In this document: piece by piece, positions 57,561 to 64,000 of the stretch
Position numbering within the stretch: position 1 is the first letter of the stretch
Layout: the number at the start of each line of letters is the position of its first letter
From: Synechococcus sp. CS-1325
GTDB taxonomy: Bacteria > Cyanobacteriota > Cyanobacteriia > PCC-6307 > Cyanobiaceae
Reading direction: 5' to 3'
Assembly (NCBI GenBank): GCA_025128135.1
Contig: JAHLYW010000021.1
Span: forward strand, 1 to 64,000
Length of the DNA stretch: 64,000 bases
Position numbers and translations under genes: made by a program
The notes under the pieces: model-generated
The model's database searches: none
What the model was told of the DNA's origin: nothing
Seen by the model: only the letters and a program-made list of their open reading frames with translations

Positions 57561-58799
57561 ATGGCCGCCTCCGCCCCGACCGAGGCCCTGCTCGAACGGC
57601 TTGAAGCCACCCGCCGTCGCAGCGAGGAGCTGGTCGAGGGCCTGGAGCCCGAAGACCTCGGCCTGCAGGGCATGGCCGAGGCCAGCCCGCCGAAATGGCA
57701 TCTCGGTCACACCTGCTGGTTCTTCGAAACCTTCCTGCTGACGCCCCATCTGCCCGGTCATGTCCCTGTCGACAGCCGCTGGGGCTACCTGTTCAATTCC
57801 TATTACGACGCGATCGGCACCCGCCATCCCCGCCCCGAGCGGGGCCTGCTCAGCCGCCCCACGATCGGCGAGGTGATCGCCTGGCGTCACCGGGTCGATG
57901 CCGGCCTCGAAGCCCTCGTGCACCAGTTCGCCCGGCTCAGTGAAGCCGAGTCGGGCCCACTGCTGGCTCTGCTCGAGCTGGGCCTCCAGCACGAACAGCA
58001 GCACCAGGAGCTGCTGCTGATGGACCTGCTCGACGGGTTCAGCCGCAATCCCCTCGAACCGGCTGCCTTCCCAGGGGCTGATGGACCTGAATCCAGCTAC
58101 GGAGTCAGCCGGGTGACCGATCCTCTCCGCTGGCTGGCCGGCTCCGCCGGGCTCGTGGAGATCGGACACCGGAATGGGGGTTTCCACTTCGACAACGAGG
58201 CGCCCCGGCACCGGCTCTGGCTGGAGCCCCACGAGCTGGCCAGTCGCCTGGTGCGCAACGACGAGTTCGCCTGCTTCATCGCCGATGGCGGCTACCGACG
58301 TCCCGAGCTGTGGCTGAGCGAGGGCTGGGAGACGGTCGAGCGACACCACTGGCAGGCTCCCCGCTACTGGCGTGGCAGCGGACCCGCCGCGGGGTGGGGC
58401 TGGGAGTTCAGCCTGGCCGGCCGTCGGCCCCTGCATCCCGAGGCGCCGGTGCGGCATCTCAGCTGGTTCGAAGCCGACGCCTACGCCCGCTGGGCCGGCG
58501 TGCGGCTGCCCACGGAAGCCGAATGGGAAGCGGCGATCGATCAGGGAACCGCCCTGGAGCAGGTCCACGGGGTGTTGTGGCAATGGACCGCCAGCCCTTA
58601 CCGCCCTTATCCGGGCTTCAGGCCCGCCGCCGGTGCCGTGGGCGAATACAACGGCAAGTTCATGAGCTCCCAGATGGTGCTGCGCGGCAGCAGCTACCTC
58701 ACCCCGGCCGGGCATGGGCGCACCACCTACCGGAACTTCTTCCCGCCGGCCAGTCGCTGGATGGCGGCCGGCCTGAGGCTGGCCAGGGACAGCGCATGA
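57561..58799 (+). CDS. egtB: Ergothioneine sulfoxide synthase EgtB
   Basis: EgtB (412 residues) is an iron oxygenase that joins a thiol to N-trimethylhistidine (hercynine). The N-terminal DinB-like part has PPKWHLGHTCWFFETFLL and LGLQHEQQHQELLLMDL, which hold the iron-binding histidines. The C-terminal formylglycine-synthase-like part has APRHRLWLEPHELASRLVRN, VRHLSWFEADAYARWAGVRL and PTEAEWE, ending with VLRGSSYLTP. The thiol donor could be cysteine or gamma-glutamylcysteine. Its stop overlaps egtD (ATGA). Confidence 0.93.
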   Translation: MAASAPTEALLERLEATRRRSEELVEGLEPEDLGLQGMAEASPPKWHLGHTCWFFETFLLTPHLPGHVPVDSRWGYLFNSYYDAIGTRHPRPERGLLSRPTIGEVIAWRHRVDAGLEALVHQFARLSEAESGPLLALLELGLQHEQQHQELLLMDLLDGFSRNPLEPAAFPGADGPESSYGVSRVTDPLRWLAGSAGLVEIGHRNGGFHFDNEAPRHRLWLEPHELASRLVRNDEFACFIADGGYRRPELWLSEGWETVERHHWQAPRYWRGSGPAAGWGWEFSLAGRRPLHPEAPVRHLSWFEADAYARWAGVRLPTEAEWEAAIDQGTALEQVHGVLWQWTASPYRPYPGFRPAAGAVGEYNGKFMSSQMVLRGSSYLTPAGHGRTTYRNFFPPASRWMAAGLRLARDSA

Positions 58800-59776
58800 A
58801 CAGCACCCAGCCCCGCAGCAAAGACATCACCTTGATCGATCTGCACCCCGTGGCCGCCGACATGGAGCGGCTGGTGGTGGAGGGGCTCAGCCGGGTCCCG
58901 AAGCAGCTGCCCGCCTGGTTCCTCTATGACGCCGAGGGCTCGCGGCTGTTCGAAGCGATCTGCCGGCAGCCCGAATACCGGCTCACCGCGATCGAAACCG
59001 ACCTGCTGCGCCAGGAGGCGGCGGCGATGGCGGCGGCGATGGGCCCGGGCATTCCGATCGAGTTCGGCGCCGGCAGCGCCCGCAAGGTGTCGCCACTGCT
59101 GGAGGCCCTGCCAGCCACGGCCTATGTGGCCCTGGACATCAGCTCCAGCCATCTGGCCGCAGCCTGCCGGGCCCTGCAGAAGCGCCATGCCCACCTTGAT
59201 GTGCTGGGCATCTGCTGTGACTACAGCCAGTTGCAGGCCCTGCCGAACCATCCCCTGCTGGCGGGCCGGCGGCGGCTCGGCTTCTACCCCGGCAGCTCCC
59301 TGGGCAACTTCGACCCCGTCCAGGCCCGGGGGGTGCTGAGCCAGTTCGCCCGTCTGCTCGGCCCGGACAGCTGCCTGCTGATCGGCATCGATCAACCCCG
59401 CCAGGTGGCCAGCCTGGAGGCCGCCTACAACGATCGGGCCGGCTACTCCGCCGCCTTCGCCACCAACCTGCTGCTGCGGCTCAACCGCGACCTGAACGCC
59501 GGCTTCGAGCCAGGGGCCTTCACCTACCGCGCCCGCTGGCAGGCGCTGGAAAGCCGGATCGAAATGGCCCTGGTGTGCCAGGGGCCGCAACAGGTGGCGG
59601 TGGCCGGGCGAAACTGGAGATTCGCCGCCGGCGAAAGCTTGATCACCGAATACAGCTACAAGTACTCCCCGGAGGCCTTCACGGCCCTGGCAGCCGAGGC
59701 GGGCTGGCGCGCCGTGCGGCGCTGGAGCGACCCGAACGACCACTTCAGCCTCCACCTCCTGGAGCCACAGCGATGA
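58796..59776 (+). CDS. egtD: Histidine N-alpha-methyltransferase EgtD
   Basis: EgtD (326 residues) trimethylates histidine with S-adenosylmethionine to give hercynine. Landmarks are WFLYDAEGSRLFEAICRQPE, YRLTAIETDLL, IEFGAGSARKVSPLLEAL (cofactor binding), YVALDISSSHL, GFYPGSSLGNFDP and LLIGIDQPRQ. A C-terminal ITEYSYKYSPEAF completes the family pattern. It overlaps egtB upstream and a small conserved gene downstream by four bases each, so the four genes form one operon. Confidence 0.94.
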   Translation: MNSTQPRSKDITLIDLHPVAADMERLVVEGLSRVPKQLPAWFLYDAEGSRLFEAICRQPEYRLTAIETDLLRQEAAAMAAAMGPGIPIEFGAGSARKVSPLLEALPATAYVALDISSSHLAAACRALQKRHAHLDVLGICCDYSQLQALPNHPLLAGRRRLGFYPGSSLGNFDPVQARGVLSQFARLLGPDSCLLIGIDQPRQVASLEAAYNDRAGYSAAFATNLLLRLNRDLNAGFEPGAFTYRARWQALESRIEMALVCQGPQQVAVAGRNWRFAAGESLITEYSYKYSPEAFTALAAEAGWRAVRRWSDPNDHFSLHLLEPQR

Positions 59777-59997
59777 GCAGGGATGACCAGCGGCGGGCCA
59801 TGCGCGAGCTGCGCGAAGGACTGATCAACCAGCTTGAGGAGCTTTACCTCCAGGCCTTCGACGACATCAGCCGCCAGGACCTCGGCGAAGGGGCGATCGC
59901 GCGGCTCACCCAGCTGCTGCTCCGCTCCCGCGAAGCGGCGATCACCCCGCTGCACGAGGAGATCGAAGCTCCGCTGATCACCCGGGCACCGCAATGA
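59773..59997 (+). CDS. Small protein of the ergothioneine operon
   Basis: A 74-residue, charged, helical protein: MSRDDQRRAMRELREGLINQ, LEELYLQAFDDISRQDLGEG, AIARLTQLLLRSREAAI. The ATG overlaps the egtD stop (ATGA), strong evidence that it is real and co-translated. Its place matches small proteins that I recall being annotated in picocyanobacteria as 'hercynine metabolism small protein'; this name reflects context, not a known activity. Confidence 0.75.
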   Translation: MSRDDQRRAMRELREGLINQLEELYLQAFDDISRQDLGEGAIARLTQLLLRSREAAITPLHEEIEAPLITRAPQ

Positions 59998-60007
59998 ACA
60001 GGTCCTG

Positions 60008-60520
60008 ATGAGCGGCAGTTGGTTCGAGCAGCTTGAGGCCCAGCTGGATCGGCAGTTGGAAGCCTTCCTGAGCAGGAACCCCGATCAGCGGCACCTGCTT
60101 GATGCGGAGGAGCGGCAGGAGCGGCAACGACGCCTCAGCCACCAGCGCTTGCAGATTCAGATGCAGGCGGACTCCAGCCGCCAGGCGCTGCTGGAGCTGG
60201 CAGGGGAGATCACCCAGTGGCAGCAACGGGTGGGGCGGGCCAGGGCCGCCGGAGCCCTGGCCCTGGCTGATCAGGCCGAAGCCCACCTGCGCCAGTTGAT
60301 GGGGCTTGGCCGCGACCGCTGGCAGGCCCTGCATGATCTGGGCAGCTCCTTGCGACAGGTGGAAGCCGAGCTGCTGGAGCCGGACGGCCCGGCGGCCCCG
60401 AGCACTCCGGCCAGCCCGCCAGAGCCCGGGAGCCCCGACCTGGAGCAGGCCTGGGCCCGTTTCGAGAAGCAGCAGGACCTCGAGGACCTGCGGCGGAGCA
60501 GGAGCTCCCCAGGTTCCTGA
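60008..60520 (+). CDS. Coiled-coil protein of the ergothioneine operon
   Basis: A 170-residue soluble protein, rich in Gln, Arg, Glu and Leu with heptads over about residues 5-130 (LEAQLDRQLEAFLSRN, RQERQRRLSHQRLQIQMQ, HLRQLMGLGRDRWQALHDLG). A proline-rich linker and an acidic end follow. It has no enzyme motif. It resembles the recalled 'hercynine metabolism protein' of picocyanobacteria by position and type. It begins 10 bases after the small gene; YdcF follows 12 bases after its stop. Confidence 0.7.
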   Translation: MSGSWFEQLEAQLDRQLEAFLSRNPDQRHLLDAEERQERQRRLSHQRLQIQMQADSSRQALLELAGEITQWQQRVGRARAAGALALADQAEAHLRQLMGLGRDRWQALHDLGSSLRQVEAELLEPDGPAAPSTPASPPEPGSPDLEQAWARFEKQQDLEDLRRSRSSPGS

Positions 60521-60532
60521 TCACTGCTGCCG

Positions 60533-61330
60533 ATGGGATTCCTGCTCTCGAAACTGCTGCCGCTGCTCGTCTACCCGCTCGGACTGAGCCTGGTGATGCT
60601 GCTCACGGCGCAGCTGGGACGCGGCCGCCACTGGTCGGCCTGGCTGGGCGGTGGCGGCATCGCCCTGCTCTGGATCAGTGCCATGCCCTTCACGGCGCGG
60701 CAGCTGGTCTGGGGCCTTGAGGAGCGCAGTGCCGCCCTCACCCCGGCGGCAGTCCCCCGCGCCGATGCCATCGTCGTGCTCGGTGGCGGACTGCAGTCCC
60801 CCTTGCCACCCCGCGCCGGCGTGGAAGTGAACGAGGCTGGCGACCGCCTGCTCAGCGGGGTGCGGTTGATGCGAGCGGATCGCGCTCCACTCCTGCTGGT
60901 CAGTGGAGGCAGGGTGACGTTCCGCCAGGACGACCCGGCGCCGCCGGAGGCCCTGGCGGCCCGCAACCTGGCCGTTGAACTCGGCGTTCCAGCCGCAAGA
61001 ATCCGAATGAGTGACCAGGCCAGAACCACGGCGGAAGAAGCCGCGGCGATCGATCAGCTCGCCAGGCAAGAGGGCTGGCGCTCGGTGATCCTGATTACCA
61101 GCGCCATCCACATGCCCCGTTCCCTGGCCACCTTCGAACGGCGCACGTCATTGAAGGTGATCCCCGTCGCCTGCGACTATCTTCTGCCGGCCCGGGCCCA
61201 GCTGGGCGAGCCAACCCCCGGCTCACTGCTGGGCTCGATGCTTCCTGATGCCGGGTCCTTGCAGTTGAGCACCCTGGTGATCAAGGAGCATCTCGGCCTG
61301 CTGATCTACAGGCTGAAGGGTTGGAGCTGA
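60533..61330 (+). CDS. YdcF/ElyC-family (DUF218) membrane protein
   Basis: A 265-residue protein with two N-terminal hydrophobic helices (LLPLLVYPLGLSLVMLLTAQ and LGGGGIALLWISAMPF). The DUF218 domain follows, with ADAIVVLGGGLQSPLPPRAG, LLLVSGGRV, ARTTAEEAAAIDQL, LITSAIHMPRSLATFERR and VIPVACDYL. Family members such as ElyC affect envelope polysaccharide assembly; the precise activity is unsettled. It may be the last gene of the egt transcript, but no functional link is evident. Confidence 0.85.
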   Translation: MGFLLSKLLPLLVYPLGLSLVMLLTAQLGRGRHWSAWLGGGGIALLWISAMPFTARQLVWGLEERSAALTPAAVPRADAIVVLGGGLQSPLPPRAGVEVNEAGDRLLSGVRLMRADRAPLLLVSGGRVTFRQDDPAPPEALAARNLAVELGVPAARIRMSDQARTTAEEAAAIDQLARQEGWRSVILITSAIHMPRSLATFERRTSLKVIPVACDYLLPARAQLGEPTPGSLLGSMLPDAGSLQLSTLVIKEHLGLLIYRLKGWS

Positions 61331-61409
61331 TCCTGATCTCGCCACGACCCTGATCCCCCGATCTCAATCCCCCAATCCCAATCGCCCAATCCCATGCCGT
61401 GGCCAGGCC

Positions 61410-61673
61410 TCACTTCTTCGGCGCCGGGGGCACCAGGCTCACCCCTTCCGGCGGTGGTGTGGGGTCGGGATCGGCGATCAGCATGTGCTGCAGCACGATC
61501 TCGGGGCGTTCACTGTCGCGCCAGCGGATGCGGTAAGCCGGCATCTTGGTGCCACGGCTGGTGGTCTGCTCCACCGGCTCCATCACCCAACCGCGACGGG
61601 AGCGGCCCTGAGGGTTGCGCTTGACCACGGCATCTGCGTGCTTGAAGCGGAATCCGACGCGCTCACCGCTCAT
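61410..61673 (-). CDS. Conserved-looking small protein of unknown function
   Basis: An 87-residue basic protein: MSGERVGFRFKHADAVVKRN, PQGRSRRGWVMEPVEQTTSR, MPAYRIRWRDSERPEIVLQH, then a proline-rich tail. The strand-rich middle, with VGFRFKHADAVV and GWVMEPVE, suggests a small SH3/KOW-like barrel. I do not recognise a named family. It lies 45 bases upstream of the lysS stop on the same strand, so it would be last in that direction. Confidence 0.65.
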   Translation of the reverse strand: MSGERVGFRFKHADAVVKRNPQGRSRRGWVMEPVEQTTSRGTKMPAYRIRWRDSERPEIVLQHMLIADPDPTPPPEGVSLVPPAPKK

Positions 61674-61718
61674 GGGCCAAGGTCAGTGCCAACGTGACCT
61701 CATTATCCACTTTGGCCT

Positions 61719-63239
61719 TCAAGCCCCTGTGGAACCGGCTTCCGGACGCAACAGCGGGAAGGCGATCACATCACGGATGCTGGGGCTGTCGGTGAGCAGC
61801 ATGGCCAACCGGTCGATGCCGATGCCCAGCCCGCCGGTGGGGGGCATGCCCACCTCCAGGGCCTGGAGAAAATCCTCATCCACCCCCTGGGCCTCCAGAT
61901 CCCCTGCCAGGCGGCGCTGCTGCTGGGCTTCCAGGCGCCGGCGCTGATCCACCGGATCGATCAGCTCGCTGAAGGCATTGGCGGTTTCGCGCCCCACGAT
62001 GAACAGCTCGAAGCGCTCCACCAGGCCGGGCTTGCTGCGGTGCGTGCGCGCCAGCGGTGAGATCTCCACCGGGTAATCGAGCACGAAGGTGGGCTGAATC
62101 AGGCTGGCTTCCACCCGCTGCTCGAAGGCTTCGTTGAGCAGGCGGCCCACGCTGTCGGCGGCAGCGGGCACCTCCAGCCCGGCGGCCACCATGGCGGCCG
62201 CGGCTTCATCGCGGCTGGCGAAGCCGTTGAAATCCAGCCCGGTGGCCTGCTCCACCAGCTCGTGCATGGTGGCCCGGCGCCAGGGGGGCGTGAGATCGAT
62301 GGCCACGCCCTGATAGGTGAGGGCGGTGCTGCCGCACACCTGCTCGGTGACTTCAGCGATCATCTGCTCGGTGAGCGCCATCATGTCGATGTAATCGGCA
62401 TAGGCCTGATACACCTCCACCGAGGTGAATTCCGGGTTGTGGCGGGTGCTGATGCCTTCGTTTCGGAAGATGCGACCCAGTTCATAGACCCGCTCGAAGC
62501 CGCCCACCACCAGCCGCTTGAGATGCAGTTCGGTGGCGATGCGCAGGAACAGCGGCAGGTCGAGGGCGTTGTGGTGGGTGCTGAAGGGGCGGGCATCGGC
62601 ACCGCCGGCCTCCAGGTTGAGCACCGGCGTTTCGATCTCCAGAAAGTCGCGGGCATCCAGCCAGCGGCGGATGCCGCTCACCAGGCGGGCGCGGCGGCGG
62701 AAGGTTTCGCGGGTGTGAGGAGACACGATCAGATCGAGATAGCGCTGGCGGTAGCGCTTCTCCACATCCGCCAGGCCGTGCCATTTATCGGGCAGGGGCT
62801 GCAGCGATTTGCAGAGCATCTCCCAGCCGCTCACCTTCACCGAGAGCTCACCACGGTCGGTGCGGCGCAGCGTGCCGTGCACACCGATCAGGTCGCCGGC
62901 ATCCACCAGCGAGGTGATCTGGGCGAAGGCCTCGGGCTGCTCGGGCAGCGCCGCCAGCAGGTGGGCCTTCTCGATGAACAGCTGGATCGGACCGCTTTCA
63001 TCCACCAGGGTGAAGAAGGCGAGCTTGCCCATCACCCGGCGGGTCATCACCCGGCCGGCCACGGCCACGGCCACCGGCCGCTCCTCGCCGTTGGGCAGGT
63101 CAGCGTGCTGCTGCTGCAGGGCGGCGGTGCGGTGGCTGGGCTCGAAGCGCAGGGCGTAAGGCCCCTGACCGAGGGCCGCCAGGGCCTGGCCCTTCTCCAG
63201 ACGGGCCTGCTCCAGACGGTTGTGGCGCAGCTCGGACAA
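61719..63239 (-). CDS. lysS: Lysyl-tRNA synthetase, class II
   Basis: An enzyme of about 506 residues that charges tRNA-Lys. The OB-fold domain includes [20 protein letters not shown]. Class II motif 1 is within [20 protein letters not shown], motif 2 is [20 protein letters not shown], and motif 3 is [18 protein letters not shown]. The start is probably TTG at 63239 (giving [11 protein letters not shown], like other LysS), with an in-frame TTG at 63251 as alternative; no ATG fits. It ends in a short Gly/Thr-rich tail. Confidence 0.93.
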   Translation of the reverse strand: MSELRHNRLEQARLEKGQALAALGQGPYALRFEPSHRTAALQQQHADLPNGEERPVAVAVAGRVMTRRVMGKLAFFTLVDESGPIQLFIEKAHLLAALPEQPEAFAQITSLVDAGDLIGVHGTLRRTDRGELSVKVSGWEMLCKSLQPLPDKWHGLADVEKRYRQRYLDLIVSPHTRETFRRRARLVSGIRRWLDARDFLEIETPVLNLEAGGADARPFSTHHNALDLPLFLRIATELHLKRLVVGGFERVYELGRIFRNEGISTRHNPEFTSVEVYQAYADYIDMMALTEQMIAEVTEQVCGSTALTYQGVAIDLTPPWRRATMHELVEQATGLDFNGFASRDEAAAAMVAAGLEVPAAADSVGRLLNEAFEQRVEASLIQPTFVLDYPVEISPLARTHRSKPGLVERFELFIVGRETANAFSELIDPVDQRRRLEAQQQRRLAGDLEAQGVDEDFLQALEVGMPPTGGLGIGIDRLAMLLTDSPSIRDVIAFPLLRPEAGSTGA

Positions 63240-63315
63240 GGGACGAATCAAGCGGTTCAGCGCCCCATCCTGAAGGACGGGCCGGCGGGCGGCAGGCTGA
63301 TTCGGCCGGTTGGGC

Positions 63316-64000
63316 TCAGAGCGCGGCGCTCGCGAGCGGCTCGCCGATCCGCTGGGAGGAATAGCCGGTGCCGCGCACGGTGAGAATCAGCTCGGGATTG
63401 CGGGGATCGGGCTCCAGCTTGCCCCGCAGCCGGGCGACATAAACATCAACGACGCGCAGATCAGCGGCACGACGGGGAGGGTACCCCCAGAGCTGTTCGA
63501 GAATCTCAGCGCGGGGCACGACCCGCCCCGGCTCCCGGAACAGCAGCTCCAGCAGGCTGAATTCGGTGTAGGTGAGGCCGATCCGGTCGCCGGCCCGGGT
63601 GACCTGGCGGCGATTGGTGTCGACCATCAGATCGCCGACCCGCAGAATGCCCTGACCGGCCGGCACCTCCCGCGGCTCAAGGGTGGCCGAGCCCCGGCCC
63701 ACCCGGCGCAGGATGGTCGAGATCCTGGCTTCGAGCTCCTTGGGGCTGAAGGGTTTGGGCAGATAATCGTCTGCGCCGAGGTCGAGGCCCGAAACCCGTT
63801 CGGCGATGGCGTCCAGGGCCGAGAGAAAAATGATCGGCACGCAGGATTCTGCCCGCAGCCTTCGGCAGACGGCGAAACCATCCAGCTTCGGCAGCATCAC
63901 ATCGAGAACGACCAGATCGGGTTGCTCCTTGTGGAAGACGGCCAGGGCCTGCTCGCCATCCTCGGCGCAGAGGACGCGATAGCCGGCCAGCTCCAGGCGC
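63316..64000 (-). CDS. rpaB: OmpR-family response regulator, RpaB type (5' end outside window)
   Basis: The gene enters from beyond base 64000. About 228 residues are visible. The receiver domain has [19 protein letters not shown] (phosphoacceptor Asp), IIFLSAL and [16 protein letters not shown] (conserved Lys). The winged-helix DNA-binding domain has [40 protein letters not shown] and [22 protein letters not shown] and the C-terminal pattern are RpaB-like, not RpaA-like. RpaB binds HLR1 boxes such as the one at 26895. The symbol rests on pattern recall. Confidence 0.8.
   Translation of the reverse strand, partial: RLELAGYRVLCAEDGEQALAVFHKEQPDLVVLDVMLPKLDGFAVCRRLRAESCVPIIFLSALDAIAERVSGLDLGADDYLPKPFSPKELEARISTILRRVGRGSATLEPREVPAGQGILRVGDLMVDTNRRQVTRAGDRIGLTYTEFSLLELLFREPGRVVPRAEILEQLWGYPPRRAADLRVVDVYVARLRGKLEPDPRNPELILTVRGTGYSSQRIGEPLASAAL

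Noticed and set aside
61355..61395. Short CAATCCC/CAATCGCC tandem repeats
   Set aside because: Only a few imperfect copies in a short gap; likely simple-sequence drift, with no structural or regulatory sign.

Overview
The window is a compact, GC-rich cyanobacterial chromosome segment, most likely from a picocyanobacterium of the Synechococcus/Cyanobium group. The evidence is an orange carotenoid protein gene, high-light-inducible genes behind an HLR1 box, an NdhS subunit gene, an RpaB-type response regulator, a cyanobacterial rnpB, and a urease plus urea-transporter (Urt) locus with an NtcA-type promoter. No species can be assigned from sequence reading alone.

Left part (1-8900) is accessory DNA. 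It holds the end of a secreted RTX-type protein with seven near-identical repeats, a carotene hydroxylase/desaturase-like enzyme, a nuclease relic, a Nif11-type peptide gene and a VOC protein. It then holds a decayed mobile element next to tRNA-Arg(CCT). The element has a frameshifted P4/D5-type primase-helicase, an iteron-like inverted repeat, a small putative DNA-binding protein, a leftover integrase C-terminus, a frameshifted tyrosine integrase, and paired TTTGCCTAA repeats between the integrase and the tRNA.

From 8986 to about 23900 lie core genes: rnpB, rnc, ndhS, rimM and manC. They are followed on the minus strand by a tight seven-gene run: circularly permuted ATP-grasp, alpha-E, transglutaminase, glycogen phosphorylase, DUF2126, galE and a selD fusion. 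The ATP-grasp/alpha-E/transglutaminase/DUF2126 set is a recurring bacterial cluster whose product is not established. Here it is mixed with glycogen/galactose genes and selenium activation, and it is the best candidate for an undescribed pathway.

From 23979 to 49567 lies nitrogen acquisition from urea: ureABC (minus), ureD (minus), then ureEFG and urtABCDE (plus). About 14.8 kb separates ureA from ureD. That stretch holds photoprotection genes (two hli, ocp), a lipoprotein, a hydrolase, a Rel/SpoT stringent-response enzyme, a double ABC ATPase, a CLC channel, an MFS carrier, a TetR/quinone-oxidoreductase pair and a SulP transporter. The ocp/DUF2459 part is visibly richer in A+T than its neighbours.

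From 49581 to the end: a second CLC-type protein, a queC-pabB-pabC operon (deazaguanine and folate), an ecotin-type protease inhibitor, an unusual Ser/Thr kinase-like membrane protein, cysteine synthase divergent from an ergothioneine locus (egtB, egtD and two small proteins), a YdcF-family protein, lysS, and an RpaB-type regulator that runs off the window. Genes are densely packed, with many four-base start/stop overlaps and several convergent 3' overlaps.
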